Assembly (NCBI GenBank): GCA_018644745.1 | Contig: JABGPX010000207.1 | Span: 1-6,115, forward strand | Direction: 5' to 3' | Length of the DNA stretch: 6,115 nt | Source: Spirochaetales bacterium | GTDB lineage: Bacteria; Spirochaetota; Spirochaetia; ARS1246 | Shown here: positions 1 to 5,937 of the stretch, one piece after another | Numbering within the stretch: the first letter of the stretch is position 1 | Layout of the letters: each line of letters starts with the position of its first letter | Notes under the pieces: model-generated | Seen by the model: only the letters and a program-made list of their open reading frames with translations | Database searches by the model: none | What the model was told of the DNA's origin: nothing | Position numbers and translations under genes: made by a program

Positions 1-509
1 CGCAGATAATTCGCTTCATCTGCCAGACCAAGCGACGGTGACCACGCGGCGGTTGCTTCTAAATCATAGCTCCATGGGAAAGGACCAATAAACAAGGGTG
101 CCGCGGCGGCGCTGCGGATTCCCGCTGCCGCCTGCAGCGTGTTTTCGATAAGCTTTTGGCCATCGGGGGTTAGATTTTCCCATCTGCTTCTCATGATACC
201 GGTTACGGCGAGCTCTTGGCCGCCAAAGGCAAAATCCCGTTGGATTCCGATTCCGCCTGCCAGGTTTATCAATGTGCTGTCTTGCTGTTCTGTGAAAAAC
301 CAGGCGTCCTCACTCCCGCCGCCGACAAAGGTGAGTATTTTTGTCGTCCCGTGAGGATCTCCGGCCGGAACCGGCCATCGGATTGCCAGATCGCCACCCC
401 AGATCCGGAAATTGAAGTCTAGACCGGGAAGAGCACCAGCGGTCGATACCGGCATTACCGCGACGATGAGCAGTAAAATGAGGCGAAAGAATCTTTTTAC
501 ATTGATCAC
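1..509 (-). CDS. Exported protein of unknown function, N-terminal part (runs off left edge)
   Basis: I translated this frame by hand. It is open from a GTG at 509-507 to the left edge, giving 169 complete codons with no stop. Residues 1-26 form a textbook signal peptide: a basic start (VKRFFR), a hydrophobic core (LILLLIVAV) and an AGA site before LPG, suggesting signal peptidase I cleavage after about residue 26. There is no lipobox cysteine. The mature part is rich in alternating polar and hydrophobic stretches (such as FNFRIWGGDLAIRW), Gly and aromatic residues, which fits a beta-rich periplasmic or outer-membrane protein. That is inference, and I do not recognise the family. GTG is preferred because the only nearby in-frame ATG (codon 19) would destroy the signal peptide. 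No Shine-Dalgarno precedes the GTG. The gene lies just after the terminator of the transporter operon, so it is probably a separate unit. Confidence 0.7.
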   Translation of the reverse strand, partial: MINVKRFFRLILLLIVAVMPVSTAGALPGLDFNFRIWGGDLAIRWPVPAGDPHGTTKILTFVGGGSEDAWFFTEQQDSTLINLAGGIGIQRDFAFGGQELAVTGIMRSRWENLTPDGQKLIENTLQAAAGIRSAAAAPLFIGPFPWSYDLEATAAWSPSLGLADEANYL

Positions 510-518
510 TTGAGGATT

Positions 519-524
519 ATTATA
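519..524 (-). promoter_or_regulatory. Candidate -10 box (TATAAT) for the left-edge gene
   Basis: The minus strand reads TATAAT exactly, with 9 bases between it and the GTG start at 509. A transcript starting the usual 6-8 bases downstream would have almost no leader. The position 17 bases upstream (542-547) reads CTGCTT inside the terminator, a poor -35 match, and there is no extended -10 TG. The box is perfect but the promoter as a whole is only moderately supported. The sequence also contains TATAAT on the plus strand (521-526), where no gene follows. Confidence 0.4.
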
Positions 525-534
525 ATGTGTTGGG

Positions 535-568
535 AAAAAAAAAGCAGCACGACCGATGCCGTGCTGCT
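535..568 (-). terminator. Rho-independent terminator of the transporter operon
   Basis: On the minus strand AGCAGCACG pairs perfectly with CGTGCTGCT, a 9-bp stem around an 8-base loop. It is followed directly by a run of nine T residues, counting the last stem base. It starts 36 bases after the stop codon of the solute-binding protein gene and precedes the left-edge gene. The orientation is clear because on the plus strand the stem is followed by GTGG rather than T residues. Confidence 0.93.
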
Positions 569-580
569 GTGGTAACCAGG

Positions 581-604
581 TATCTGATCAGATAGTGATC
601 AGAT
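581..604. repeat. Perfect 14-bp palindrome plus tandem copy of TGATCAGAT
   Basis: TATCTGATCAGATA at 581-594 is a perfect palindrome. TGATCAGAT occurs at 585-593 and again at 596-604, an 11-base period or about one helical turn. The block fills the space from directly after the solute-binding protein stop codon (605) to near the terminator. A further TGATCA sits at 503-508, overlapping the start of the left-edge gene. This looks like a possible protein-binding site, but the role is inference; it has no hairpin loop and is not itself a terminator. Confidence 0.5.
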
Positions 605-2290
605 TTAGTAAATTATCTTACCTTGTCTCAGGCCGGAAACCAACGGTGCTTTCGCTAATTCGTCTAGAAGATCCTGTCCACCGTTTGCCTTCCATTCTTT
701 TACGTATGCATCCCACTGGGTGTTTACGTCAATTTCACCGGTAATGGCTTTGAAGAAAAACTCGTTGAAAAGAGTGTTCAAAGTATCGCCGCTGTTGCGG
801 AGTATGTCCGGAAGTTTGGTCTCATTCAGGATGTCAAAAGTATGTGTGCGGTATGAGAGCGACTGGCCGCGAGGAGCGGACAGAAAGGCCTTGGCAAACT
901 TTCCAAGGTCCTCGGCATACACGTACTTGAGAAATTCCGGTGTGTAGAAAGGCGGGTATACAGACCAGGAGCCCTGGGCCATTTCGCCGGCTGGAATTTG
1001 AGATGCGTCTTTTGCAAGAGGTTTCGAATTCCATGCTTCGCCTTCCCATGCAAAGTGCACGTCGGGCTTGCCGAACATGAAGTAGATAAATCCTTCTTCA
1101 GTAGCTCGTCCGTAGTCGATTATCTGAAGAATTTTCGCGGCTTTATCGTCTTCAACTTTTCGATTTATGATGAACTTGTATCCGCCGGAAGGTACAAAAG
1201 GCCGATAGGATTTGGCACCCTGATCGCCGTTAGGTCCGATAAAAGGAGGAAGCACCACGACTTCAGCACCGGGCCGTCCGAGTTCTTCATCTTTAACAAA
1301 TCCACTCGGAGGTCTTGTGTTCAGAGCGGGATTACCCGCATATGTTACAACTTCCGCGGTGGACGCGACTAAGCCGGCCGCGATTTTTTCCCATCCCTTG
1401 TTAATGTCTTGACTCGCGAACTCGCTGTCGAGCAGCCCTGTCGCGTACCATCTGGCCAGCATTTCAATAAGCTGCTTTGTGCCCGGATCGACGTGCATGG
1501 TAACAAGCTCACCATTGACGATTCTGTTTGCAGTTTCAACACCGCTGCCGGTCGTTGGTCCCCAAAGCACTCCAAAAGCGCCTGCGAGGACGTGGAAACT
1601 GCGCCATACGTTGTTATTTGCGCCGTAGGGAATGGTGTCGTTTTTGCCGTTTCCGTCAGGATCTCCGTCTCTGAATGCCCGAAGCAGATCTTCGTACTGA
1701 TCAAGAGTTACGTCGTAGTCGAAAAAGTAAACTCTGTCATCGCCGTCTAGGGGCATCTTCTTTTCTTCGTATCCCGGTAATGTTCCGCCGACTTTGAGTG
1801 TCCAGTCTGCTCGAATCATGGGCATGAAGATGTTGTAGTCTGTGCTGGCGGCTATTCCATTAATCGCGAGCAGTTCCTCTCTGTCTGCGGGATTTGAATT
1901 CGCAATCCAGCCGGTTCCAAAACGGTCGTAGATTTTAGTTATTTCCGGTGCCCATTTACGAATTAAATCCTTGGAAACCGGCCGCGATACTCCGTCTTCG
2001 TAGAGCTGTATGGTATCATCCCAACTCGGACCTGCGTCGGGGAATTCACCCGCAGCAAGCATAACGCTTACGCGCTCTTTGTCATTAACGTAAATACCGT
2101 TCGGTACGATGTCTACGTTAAACTTTTCCTCGAAAATCTGGTAAGCCCACGCTTCTTCGTGCTGGGCCATCCATGTAATTTTCATGGGTGCCTCGGAAGA
2201 AGAACCTTCTGAATCGCCGCCGGCTATTAGCACCGCAGGTGTCAGAAGCGCCATCGTAAGTATGATGGCAATAAAAAACCGTTTGTTCAT
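605..2290 (-). CDS. Extracellular solute-binding protein of a carbohydrate ABC transporter (LipO/YtcQ-like)
   Basis: This 561-residue protein should bind the carbohydrate outside the inner membrane and deliver it to the two permeases encoded directly upstream. Residues 1-23 are a signal peptide (MNKRFF, then a hydrophobic core ending VLIA). The junction is AGGDSEG with no cysteine, so a soluble periplasmic form is more likely than a lipoprotein. Family hallmarks are RADWTLKVG (160-168), the usual 'RkDWLdKLG' region, and DGDPDGNGKNDTIP (208-221). The latter resembles the calcium-binding loop of alginate-binding AlgQ-type proteins. About 25 residues lie between these two parts (169-194) where many relatives have a shorter link. 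The length suits the large binding proteins paired with LplB/YtcP-type permeases, several of which import pectin-derived or other oligosaccharides; the actual substrate cannot be read here. The ATG has a perfect AGGAGG 6 bases upstream (2297-2302), the strongest ribosome site in the window, consistent with high expression. The gene is followed by a terminator. Confidence 0.93.
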   Translation of the reverse strand: MNKRFFIAIILTMALLTPAVLIAGGDSEGSSSEAPMKITWMAQHEEAWAYQIFEEKFNVDIVPNGIYVNDKERVSVMLAAGEFPDAGPSWDDTIQLYEDGVSRPVSKDLIRKWAPEITKIYDRFGTGWIANSNPADREELLAINGIAASTDYNIFMPMIRADWTLKVGGTLPGYEEKKMPLDGDDRVYFFDYDVTLDQYEDLLRAFRDGDPDGNGKNDTIPYGANNNVWRSFHVLAGAFGVLWGPTTGSGVETANRIVNGELVTMHVDPGTKQLIEMLARWYATGLLDSEFASQDINKGWEKIAAGLVASTAEVVTYAGNPALNTRPPSGFVKDEELGRPGAEVVVLPPFIGPNGDQGAKSYRPFVPSGGYKFIINRKVEDDKAAKILQIIDYGRATEEGFIYFMFGKPDVHFAWEGEAWNSKPLAKDASQIPAGEMAQGSWSVYPPFYTPEFLKYVYAEDLGKFAKAFLSAPRGQSLSYRTHTFDILNETKLPDILRNSGDTLNTLFNEFFFKAITGEIDVNTQWDAYVKEWKANGGQDLLDELAKAPLVSGLRQGKIIY

Positions 2291-2327
2291 ATAAACCCTC
2301 CTATAAGGTTTGAGAGACTAGTATAAA

Positions 2328-3293
2328 TTACCCCTTTAGTGATCCTAAGAAAATACCTTTGATAAAGTATTTTTGCAGGAAGGGGTAGAAAAAGATAATA
2401 GGTCCGATGGTGAGAACGGTTATAGCAGCTCGAACCGATTGGGTCGGCAGCTGAGCGTCCTCTACATCCATAAACGCCTGCATTTCTTCGTTTTGAAGCG
2501 CTGTGATGTTTTGCAGCATCCGTCGGAGCAGCAGCTGCAGAACAATCTTCCTTTCACTGCTTAGGTAGATCAACGCCATGAACCACTCGTTCCAATGATA
2601 CACCGCAACCCATAGGGCCACGGTGGCAATTACCGGTTTTGATAGAGGTATTATTATTCGGGTGAGTATCTGGAAATAGTTCGCTCCGTCCATAAACGCC
2701 GACTCTTCGAAGGCAGGATCTATGGTCATGAGAAAGTTTCGCATGATAATTACATAGTACCCCTGTACGAGTACCGGCAGTATGAGGGCAAACCTCGAAT
2801 TAAAAAGTCCTATATTCCGGATGAGCAAATATGTCGGTATAAGACCACCGCTGAAAAACATCGTAATGAGGATATAGATCGTCATTATATTCCTACCCGG
2901 GATATCTTTTTTTGATAGCGGATAGGCGGCGAGAAGGATCATGAAGACCCCAAGCAGTGTTCCTACGATGGTACGGAAGATCGAGTTAAGGTAAGCCGTA
3001 CCGACATGCCCATACTTGGAAAAGGCGTATTGATATGCGGTAAATGACCACTTTGGAATCCAAACCTTGAATCCAAGAGTGTTCGCGTTATCGATATCTG
3101 AGAAACTCAATACAATGGTGGACCAGAATGGATAGAGAATCGTTAAACAGAACAGGCATAGCAAAATTACGTTGAAAAAATCGAATACGATTTCTCCGCG
3201 GGTTTTTCTGCTGTAGAAACGAACCATTTTGCGGCCGGGTTTCGGCTGCTTTACCGCCGGTACGGCGGGGATATTACCAGATGCCATATTCAC
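2328..3293 (-). CDS. Carbohydrate ABC transporter permease, YtcP/LplC type (CUT1 family)
   Basis: One of two inner-membrane subunits forming the sugar channel. Six hydrophobic segments can be seen, roughly at residues 38-60, 104-124, 135-155, 167-185, 220-240 and 290-310. The cytoplasmic EAA loop (about 196-216: EESAFMDG, nine residues, then IIIP) docks the ATPase. The family-typical HWNEWF (233-238) and the C-terminal KGIFLGSLKG are intact, and the length of 321 residues is normal. The start is GTG at 3293. An ATG two codons later (3287) is a real alternative: GAGG lies 4 bases before the GTG but 10 before the ATG, so neither spacing is ideal. Either way the gene begins inside the last codons of the preceding permease (overlap of 20 or 14 bases), implying translational coupling. 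It is a clear paralogue of the permease at 5023-5934, with more than half the residues identical by eye. Confidence 0.94.
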   Translation of the reverse strand: MNMASGNIPAVPAVKQPKPGRKMVRFYSRKTRGEIVFDFFNVILLCLFCLTILYPFWSTIVLSFSDIDNANTLGFKVWIPKWSFTAYQYAFSKYGHVGTAYLNSIFRTIVGTLLGVFMILLAAYPLSKKDIPGRNIMTIYILITMFFSGGLIPTYLLIRNIGLFNSRFALILPVLVQGYYVIIMRNFLMTIDPAFEESAFMDGANYFQILTRIIIPLSKPVIATVALWVAVYHWNEWFMALIYLSSERKIVLQLLLRRMLQNITALQNEEMQAFMDVEDAQLPTQSVRAAITVLTIGPIIFFYPFLQKYFIKGIFLGSLKG

Positions 3294-4242
3294 TAAACCT
3301 CTTTACTACGGCATTTGTGCCGAGAATCAGCGCCACACCGATGGCGTTCTTGAACAAGCCGACGGCGGTTGAAAAATCAAACTGTCTGTCTAGAAGACCG
3401 ACCCGGTACACAAATGTATCGATAATATCCGAAACCTCATACACAATCGGATTGTACAGGTTGAAAATCTGATCAAACCCCGCGTTCAGCACATGGCCAA
3501 GACGAAGCAGGAACAGGATTGTCATTACCGGGTATAACGCCGGGATGGTAATGTATCGCGCCCGTTGAAATCGGCTTGCGCCGTCAATTGCCGCGGATTC
3601 GTACTGTCCAGGGTCGATGGATGAAATTGCGGCAAGGTAGATAATCGTACCCCACCCGGCAGCCTGCCAGATACCGGTTAAAATCAGCATCGGTCTGAAG
3701 AACTTGATGCTGGTAAGGAGATTTGGCGGCTCGGCGCCGAATGCTTTGTATATCGTTCCGATAATCCCACGCTGCGGTGAGAGAACTTCGATAATAATGC
3801 CCGCGAGTACCACCCATGACATAAAATGGGGTAGATAGGATATTGATTGAATAATCCGTTTAAACGGCATATTGCTTATTTCATTGATAAGCAAGGCCAG
3901 TATTACCGGTGCCGGAAAACCAAAAGCTATCCGGTAAAAGCTGATAACAATGGTATTCCAGAAGATTCTGCCGAAGTAAGGATCTGTTATCAGCCGCGTG
4001 AAATGAGCAAAACCATTCCACTTACTTCCCATTATTCCGTAGAGAATTCGATAATCTTTGAACGCAATTGTAATACCGTATATCGGTATGTAGTGAAAAA
4101 TGAAAAGCAGCGCAGCTGGAACAAGAAAGAAAACGTAGAGAAGTAGATATTTGCGGGCCTTTCGGCGCTTTTCCCGCTTGAGTCTTCCGGAAATAAAGCT
4201 CTGTCTATCCGGATTGGTGATTTGGACCACCGCATCAGCCAT
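3274..4242 (-). CDS. Carbohydrate ABC transporter permease, LplB/YteP type (CUT1 family)
   Basis: The other half of the heterodimeric channel, 322 residues. A basic cytoplasmic N-terminus (LKREKRRKARK, 21-31) precedes the first membrane span (32-53), which ends in FHYIPIYGITIAFKDY, typical of this subfamily. Further spans lie near 95-118, 140-152, 183-205, 237-255 and 287-310. The EAA loop is at about 214-234 (ESAAIDG, nine residues, ITIP). The C-terminus FSEYGIW is the usual ending of the group. The ATG overlaps the end of the regulator gene by 8 bases and is preceded by GGAG with 8-base spacing (4251-4254). The stop lies inside the next permease gene. Order and overlaps indicate co-transcription and coupled translation. 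No ATPase gene accompanies the pair, as is common for LplB/YtcP systems served by a shared MsmX-type ATPase. Confidence 0.94.
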   Translation of the reverse strand: MADAVVQITNPDRQSFISGRLKREKRRKARKYLLLYVFFLVPAALLFIFHYIPIYGITIAFKDYRILYGIMGSKWNGFAHFTRLITDPYFGRIFWNTIVISFYRIAFGFPAPVILALLINEISNMPFKRIIQSISYLPHFMSWVVLAGIIIEVLSPQRGIIGTIYKAFGAEPPNLLTSIKFFRPMLILTGIWQAAGWGTIIYLAAISSIDPGQYESAAIDGASRFQRARYITIPALYPVMTILFLLRLGHVLNAGFDQIFNLYNPIVYEVSDIIDTFVYRVGLLDRQFDFSTAVGLFKNAIGVALILGTNAVVKRFSEYGIW

Positions 4243-4957
4243 GAGATATGCTCCTTTGTATTTGTAGTCTTGCTTTTGAGATGTGTTCGCGGATTATCTT
4301 TTCGGCTTTTTCCGCGTCTCTTTCCTCCAGAGCCTTGATTATCTCGCTATGCTGGTCTCTCGTTATCGGCATCTCCACTTCAGGATTGCGGGGATACCCG
4401 TAGAGAAAGCTGTGAAATTCGATTACCTGTATTCCCATGAAATCTATGAGATGTTTGTTGCCGGTTGCGTATAACAGCTCCCGGTGAAAATCCAGGTCAG
4501 CCGCTTTCATGTCCCGCAATATCCGTTGTTTTTTTTCACCCGTGGCACTGAGAAAATCTTCGGCAACAGCTTCAAACCTGCTATTTATTGCTTTTAGCGA
4601 TTGAATTCCTTCCTCAGTGATATGCCGGGCGGCCAAGCGAGCCGCGAGAGCCTCTATCGCTTCCCGGATTTCATAGATTTCTATTACGTCGTTATCCGAA
4701 AATTGTCTCACGAAAGCTCCACGGCGCGGAACCAATTCAACGAGACCTTCAGTTGCCAGTTCCGTTAAGGCGAGTTTTACAGGTGTTCGGCTTATTCCGA
4801 GAGTTTTGGCAATTTCATCTTCCGAAACTTTGTCTCCCGGTTTAATAAAACCGGAAAAGATCGTTCCTTTTACGTGTTCTCTGACAATATGGTTGAGGTT
4901 TGGTCTATCTATAGTCGCTGAACTCGTTTCAGGCCTGCTCAAAGCTCTCCCTCGCAC
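4235..4957 (-). CDS. GntR-family transcriptional regulator, FadR/FCD subfamily
   Basis: A DNA-binding regulator expected to control this transport operon. Residues 19-85 form the winged helix: IKPGDKVSEDEIAKTLGISRTPVKLAL contains the recognition-helix signature SRTPV (normally VREAL, here VKLAL), and VPRRGAFVR is the wing. Residues 90-235 form the helical FCD ligand domain. Its four usual metal ligands can be assigned as D154 and H158 (in DLDFHREL), H203 (DQHSEI) and H225 (REHI). FCD proteins commonly sense sugar acids or other small organic acids; the ligand here is not known. The outermost start is a GTG at 4957 with no ribosome site. TTG at 4942 is a serious alternative because GAGGGAG precedes it; it would give 235 residues without touching the domain. 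The gene is the first of its operon, directly under a good promoter, so autoregulation is likely. Its stop overlaps the permease start. Confidence 0.92.
   Translation of the reverse strand: MRGRALSRPETSSATIDRPNLNHIVREHVKGTIFSGFIKPGDKVSEDEIAKTLGISRTPVKLALTELATEGLVELVPRRGAFVRQFSDNDVIEIYEIREAIEALAARLAARHITEEGIQSLKAINSRFEAVAEDFLSATGEKKQRILRDMKAADLDFHRELLYATGNKHLIDFMGIQVIEFHSFLYGYPRNPEVEMPITRDQHSEIIKALEERDAEKAEKIIREHISKARLQIQRSISHG
4947..4953 (-). promoter_or_regulatory. Shine-Dalgarno-like site favouring a TTG start for the GntR gene
   Basis: The minus strand reads GAGGGAG, with GAGG ending 7 bases before TTG at 4942. The outer GTG at 4957 has only AT-rich sequence before it (AATCAATTC) and would sit about 8 bases from the predicted transcript start. 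The site therefore argues for the shorter protein, against the lower frequency of TTG starts. Confidence 0.5.
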
Positions 4958-4968
4958 GAATTGATTAT

Positions 4969-4983
4969 TGCATTTTATATGCA
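4969..4983. promoter_or_regulatory. Candidate operator: palindrome over the -10 box of the gntR promoter
   Basis: The minus strand reads TGCAT, five bases (ATAAA), then ATGCA: perfect 5-bp inverted arms. The palindrome covers the whole -10 hexamer, where a bound GntR-type dimer would block RNA polymerase. The size and placement suit a GntR/FCD operator, but the sequence is not one I can match to a named consensus, and AT-rich inverted repeats can arise by chance. Confidence 0.45.
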
Positions 4984-5000
4984 GAATATGTGTGCGTCAA
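4972..5000 (-). promoter_or_regulatory. Sigma70-type promoter of the gntR-permease-binding-protein operon
   Basis: On the minus strand TTGACG (5000-4995) and TAAAAT (4977-4972) are separated by exactly 17 bases. Each differs from consensus (TTGACA, TATAAT) at one position. Transcription would start near 4965. This is the best promoter in the window and lies in the only gap between the two transporter units, directly before the regulator gene. Confidence 0.75.
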
Positions 5001-5022
5001 GATAATAATGCTGATTTATGGA

Positions 5023-5934
5023 TTATCCCTTGAGGGATCCGACAAAAATACCTTTGATAAAGTAGCGCTGCAGGAATGGATAAAGCAGGAATATCGGGCC
5101 TATTGTAAGCAGCGTCATTGCTGCCTGAAGCGCCGCGGTCGGCAGCTCCAAATCATTTAATAGCTCGAAGTTCGCCATATCACCGGATAAAATCGCCTCC
5201 ATCTCATGGATCATCTTACGGAGCAGCCGCTGCAGTACAATTTTGTCGTCGCCGGTAAGGTACATCATTGCCTGAAACCATTCGTTCCAATGAAATACAG
5301 CCGACCAAAGAGCGATAGTCGCAATTACCGGCTTGGATAACGGCACGATTATTCTGAGAAGGATTTGCACGTAGTTGGCGCCTTCGAGAAGCGCCGATTC
5401 TTCGTAAGCATCATCAATGGTCATCAGGAAGTTTCGCATTATGATGATGTGAAAGCCTATCGCTAAGTTCGGCAGAATGAGAGCCATACGGGTGTTCATA
5501 AGGCCGAGGGTTCGAATCAGAAGGTACGAAGTTATCATTCCTCCGCTGAAAAACATCGTTATGAGAATAATTATGGTGAGAAATGTCCTGCCAGGTAAAT
5601 TCCTTTTTGACAGCGGGTACGCTGCGGCCAACGCAAAGATTACCGCGAGGGTGGTTCCCAAGACGGTCCTGTAAATAGAGTTTACATAAGCGACGCCCAT
5701 GTTACCGTACGTTGAAAACGCGAATTTATATGCACCCGTACTCCACTCATTTATCCACAGTTTAAAACCAAGAGAGTTTGACTCTGACATCGGGGAAAAG
5801 CTAAGTAAAAGGGTGGTCCAGAACGGATAAATTATTGAGGCGGCGAGAAGAATGAGCACGAGATGATTTAACGTATCAAAAGCCCATCCGCCGAAAGATC
5901 GCTTCATGTTGTACCATGGTCTCAATTCGCTCAT
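5023..5934 (-). CDS. Second carbohydrate ABC transporter permease, YtcP/LplC type
   Basis: A 303-residue inner-membrane channel subunit belonging to a second importer. It aligns end to end with the permease at 2328-3293: shared blocks include AAYPLSK, ILITMFFSGG, IIMRNFLMTID, the EAA loop (about 178-198: EESALLEGANY to IIVP), HWNEWF and the ending KGIF-GSLKG. The N-terminus is shorter, lacking about 20 residues present in the paralogue. The ATG at 5934 lies 3 bases after the stop of the preceding LplB-type gene, so the two are co-transcribed; only a weak GGGG-like ribosome site is visible, and translational coupling is likely. No terminator follows: the 65 bases after its stop contain the gntR promoter instead, so read-through into the next unit is possible. 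Its binding protein is not in the window and should lie upstream, beyond 6115, or be shared. Confidence 0.94.
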   Translation of the reverse strand: MSELRPWYNMKRSFGGWAFDTLNHLVLILLAASIIYPFWTTLLLSFSPMSESNSLGFKLWINEWSTGAYKFAFSTYGNMGVAYVNSIYRTVLGTTLAVIFALAAAYPLSKRNLPGRTFLTIIILITMFFSGGMITSYLLIRTLGLMNTRMALILPNLAIGFHIIIMRNFLMTIDDAYEESALLEGANYVQILLRIIVPLSKPVIATIALWSAVFHWNEWFQAMMYLTGDDKIVLQRLLRKMIHEMEAILSGDMANFELLNDLELPTAALQAAMTLLTIGPIFLLYPFLQRYFIKGIFVGSLKG

Positions 5935-5937
5935 AGA

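Noticed and set aside
139..422. Two overlapping plus-strand frames at the left end
   Set aside because: The minus-strand frame here has a clear signal peptide and is open across the whole stretch; the plus-strand translations show no family features.
570..578. TGGT-A-ACCA, resembling half-sites of some FadR/UxuR-type operators
   Set aside because: The one-base centre does not fit those consensus sites and it lies between a stop codon and a terminator; too short to support.
998..1750. Plus-strand open frames opposite the solute-binding protein gene (for example 998-1372 and 1409-1750)
   Set aside because: They lie wholly antisense to a well-supported gene, have no ribosome sites or recognisable motifs, and look like shadow frames.
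2291..2327. Gap between permease and binding-protein genes, examined for an internal promoter or processing hairpin
   Set aside because: Only 37 bases with a strong ribosome site; no convincing -35/-10 pair or stem is visible.
3847..4146. 99-residue plus-strand frame inside the LplB-type permease gene
   Set aside because: It is antisense to a conserved membrane-protein gene and its composition is that of a reverse-strand shadow.
5025..5038. Inverted repeat ATCCCT-TG-AGGGAT at the end of the upstream permease gene
   Set aside because: The loop would be only 2 bases, no T-run follows, and it falls on the codons for the conserved SLKG ending, so it is not a terminator.
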